Source: Agrocybe praecox
Lineage: Eukaryota; Basidiomycota; Agaricomycetes; Agaricales; Agrocybaceae
Assembly: GCA_964017145.1 (NCBI GenBank)
Contig: OZ024848.1
Span: 2,988,501 to 3,052,500 of the forward strand
Reading direction: 5' to 3'
Length of the DNA: 64,000 nucleotides
The position numbers and the translations under genes were made by a program. The notes under the pieces are model-generated. The model worked only from the letters and a program-made list of their open reading frames with translations. It did no database searches and had not been told where the DNA came from. Below, in pieces: positions 61,734 to 64,000 of this stretch (within the stretch, counting starts at the first letter, position 1; each line of letters starts with the position of its first letter).

Positions 61734-63604
61734 ATCCGTCAGGATTTTTGTGTATGGTGCATTGACCACAACATCAACATTCACTTGAAGTCAAATAAGC
61801 GCCAGGGCACGTGTCATTCAAATCAAGACGGTATTCAAATGACCTTGTCTTGATTAGATCCGGGTCCGGGTCCCACTGCTTGATCTTCCCGAGATGTTGT
61901 CCGATCATTTCCGTTTTCTTCCATTTGAATTTTTAACTCTCGCGGCGCTAAGTCAGATCCTCGTCTCTAAGCCTAAGCTTTGACGTCATATACTGTATAC
62001 ATGAATGCATTAGTTAACGTATCTATACGCATGATAGTCTCGACTTTCGGCCAGCTGTGATGGACCGCTTTAGCATGATGGTTTTCTCTGTTCCAAGTTG
62101 GATGATAGGCGGTGATTAAAGATTCATTTTAAATTTAAATTTGATATATTTTTACGGAATAAGGCTGAATAAGGGCGTCATGGCTATCGCTTTCCCCATA
62201 CGCGTTGTAATATGCAGAACGGAGAACAAGAGACTGTGGGGCATTGCGGGGATGGGGCCTGAAGTGATTTCCATAGGAGGAAAAGAGGTTTAGGGAGGCG
62301 CCTGAGCTTTGAAGAGCTGTAAAGACGAAGAATCTTGGCTGCTTTGTATGTCGGATCCCGCTCTACCCCGAGTGAGACAGGAATTATAATTGTATTGTAG
62401 ATTAGACTACGAAAAATCATCAGTGGCTGATCTGCCTTCCTTTGACGTCGCGTAGTCGTAAGCGAAACAAGTTCAAATGGGCGGTTTTCACTGTGTTGCT
62501 TCTCCCTGACAGCGCCTGTCATAATTACGTTTAAATTACGTTTAAACATTCACTCACGTAATATGAGGTCGTCGTAATTCGGTTCCCAGTGCCGAACTTT
62601 ACCTGGGCTCGCGGTTAGGCGCTGAGCGTTGTACCTATCCACGGCACGCTAGGCCACAAGATAATCCGTGATCCCGAATTGCGTCGAATATCGTGTCGGA
62701 GAGTGCGATGTTGATAAGATCAGTATTTCCGTTCTGATTGGTATCATGTCGCTATCAGGCCATCGATAAGCATGCCGGAACACGACGGGCGGTACGAGCG
62801 GAGGCTAAGAGAGATGTTGGAGGAATAACGACACTATTAAAGCATCGAGGACGTGAAACATATTTTCCAAGGTTTTCGAAGGCTGATTGGAGGGTTCATA
62901 CATTTGTATTCCTAGTAAGCAGTCGTGGTCTTCCGCTCCGCTGGGTAGAAGTTTCTTCCCTGTGGATGTGGGGGGGTTACTGAAGTCCACAAGGCGCAAA
63001 AGTGCAGGGTCAAACGCCGCTTGCTATAAAATATAATACAGTTAAGGGTGAGATCGGATATGAATTTAGTGCGTCAGATAACACATATGATAATCTTATG
63101 TCAAGAGTGGGTACTGCTCGCAGGCTAGAAGGAAGATTAGTGTGATAAGATGAAAGATAGAATGCAATCCCTGAGGGATTCGGGAAATGGGGCGTCCTTT
63201 TGAACGCCGTTCCTTTGGATTCCCATCGCCGTGTCAATATGAAGAATGATATTGGTCAAAGTGTATTTCCGTCGACATTTCCGCTTTTGCTCCGCGACCT
63301 CCCGTGGGAAGAAGGTACGCCCGCCATGCCGGACGAAATTTCAAATTTCAAATTGCGTCGAAATATAAACACATTCTCGTCGAATTTCTGTGGAAAGAAA
63401 TTTGGCAAAGGTCAGCTGAGGCAGGGTGACATTGAATTTAGTCAAAAACCAAGTCTAAAGATAGAACTGAGATTAAACAACCGACATGCGCAATCATGTT
63501 TCCCCATTTAGATAGGATCATGGTTTACAATGGAGTTAATATAACAACCCCAGCTTTGGCCTTTCGACCCAATCCATTCTCTTTCCCTAATCATCATCAT
63601 CCAA
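61734..63604. other. Intergenic region and acetyl-CoA synthetase promoter
   Basis: About 1.9 kb with no recognised gene. A minus-strand frame at 62184-62549 (121 codons) has no motifs. The final 60 bases before the ATG at 63605 are C/T/A-rich leader (ttccctaatcatcatcatcc). Confidence 0.45.
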
Positions 63605-64000
63605 ATGGCCGAGCAAGAACAGACGATACCGATTCACCCCATCGCTCCCCGTCTCAAATCTGGTCCAAATACTCCCCACGTCGGTCCCCACATCGACGAC
63701 TACCGCAAAGCACACAAGGAGACCGTGGGCCATGAGTCTGACAGTTGGTGGGCCAAGGTGCGTAGTACCCGCCGACTAGATATCGAGGGGATCATTAACG
63801 ACGTCGGATCATGTTTAGCAAGCCCATGCAACGCTGCACTGGGATCGCCATTTCAAGACCGTAAGAGCGGGCGGGTTTGAGACTGGCGACATTGTCTGGT
63901 TCCCAGAGGGAGGTTTGAACGCTGCGTACAACTGTGTCGACAGATGGGCTTTCAAACATCCTAACAAGGTCTATATCGTTTTTTGGCCTCGATGATTGCG
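63605..64000 (+). CDS. Acetyl-CoA synthetase, N-terminal part (runs off the window)
   Basis: Exon 1 is 63605-63757 and exon 2 is 63819-63968; the next gtctat is probably a donor, and the gene continues beyond the window. Residues recognised: [26 protein letters not shown], then [21 protein letters not shown] and [18 protein letters not shown]. These match the N-terminus of acetate-CoA ligases (W..FETGD..WF..G.LN..YNCVDRH). The enzyme makes acetyl-CoA from acetate, ATP and CoA, in cytosol or nucleus, for lipid synthesis and histone acetylation. The AMP-binding core lies outside the window. Confidence 0.9.

Overview
The window is eukaryotic nuclear DNA from a fungus, almost certainly a mushroom-forming basidiomycete (Agaricomycetes). 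Genes carry many short GT-AG introns of about 50-70 nt, and several families are typical of that group: NADP-mannitol dehydrogenase, a basidiomycete-type Ste6 a-pheromone exporter, an F-box protein, and a recurrent multi-pass membrane protein with a GFxDP-like motif. There are no operons, ribosome binding sites or CRISPR arrays. A run of 200 Ns marks a scaffold gap.

Layout. 1-4.2 kb: mannitol dehydrogenase (+) and an F-box protein (-). 6.3-11.7 kb: a 1713-aa Ste6-like ABC transporter (+). 12.2-14.9 kb: four tRNA-Ser genes in inverted repeat units. Two units carry a stray piece of Ste6-type NBD2, and between two units lies a decayed ~1 kb copy of DNA from 21.7-22.7 kb that includes a 75-bp inversion. 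16.1-16.7 kb: a MITE with 39-bp terminal inverted repeats and a TA target duplication. 18.6-20.4 kb: an SH3-domain protein (-) with a probable GC-AG intron. 21.0-23.9 kb: a membrane protein (+, probable one-base frameshift) followed by an HSL-type esterase (+) whose last junction implies a 1-nt exon. 24.4-25.6 kb: an HPD-motif protein (-). 25.6-30.5 kb: gene-poor, with the gap.

30.5-32.7 kb: FAD monooxygenase (+). 35.1-37.0 kb: DUF2461-type protein (-). 39.1-42.0 kb: GH1 beta-glucosidase (-), divergent from a Gfo/Idh/MocA oxidoreductase (+, 42.9-44.2 kb). 45.8-46.9 kb: unidentified coding signal (-). 47.1-47.9 kb: proline-rich small protein (+). 48.9 kb: relic of a small secreted protein (-). 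50.3-51.8 kb: YTM1 ribosome-biogenesis WD40 protein (+). 52.5-53.0 kb: a 71-aa single-pass protein resembling a respiratory-chain subunit (-). 53.4-56.4 kb: PEX3 (+). 57.2-58.5 kb: metallophosphoesterase (+). 59.8-60.3 kb: small secreted Cys-rich protein (+). 60.5-61.7 kb: element with inverted repeats and one ORF. 63.6 kb to the end: 5' part of acetyl-CoA synthetase (+).

These are mostly unrelated housekeeping and metabolic genes, not a pathway cluster. The part most worth study is 12.2-22.7 kb, where tRNA units, an ABC-transporter fragment and a displaced gene segment were rearranged together. Gene models were built by hand from splice signals and reading phase. Family calls rest on motif recognition, not on searches.
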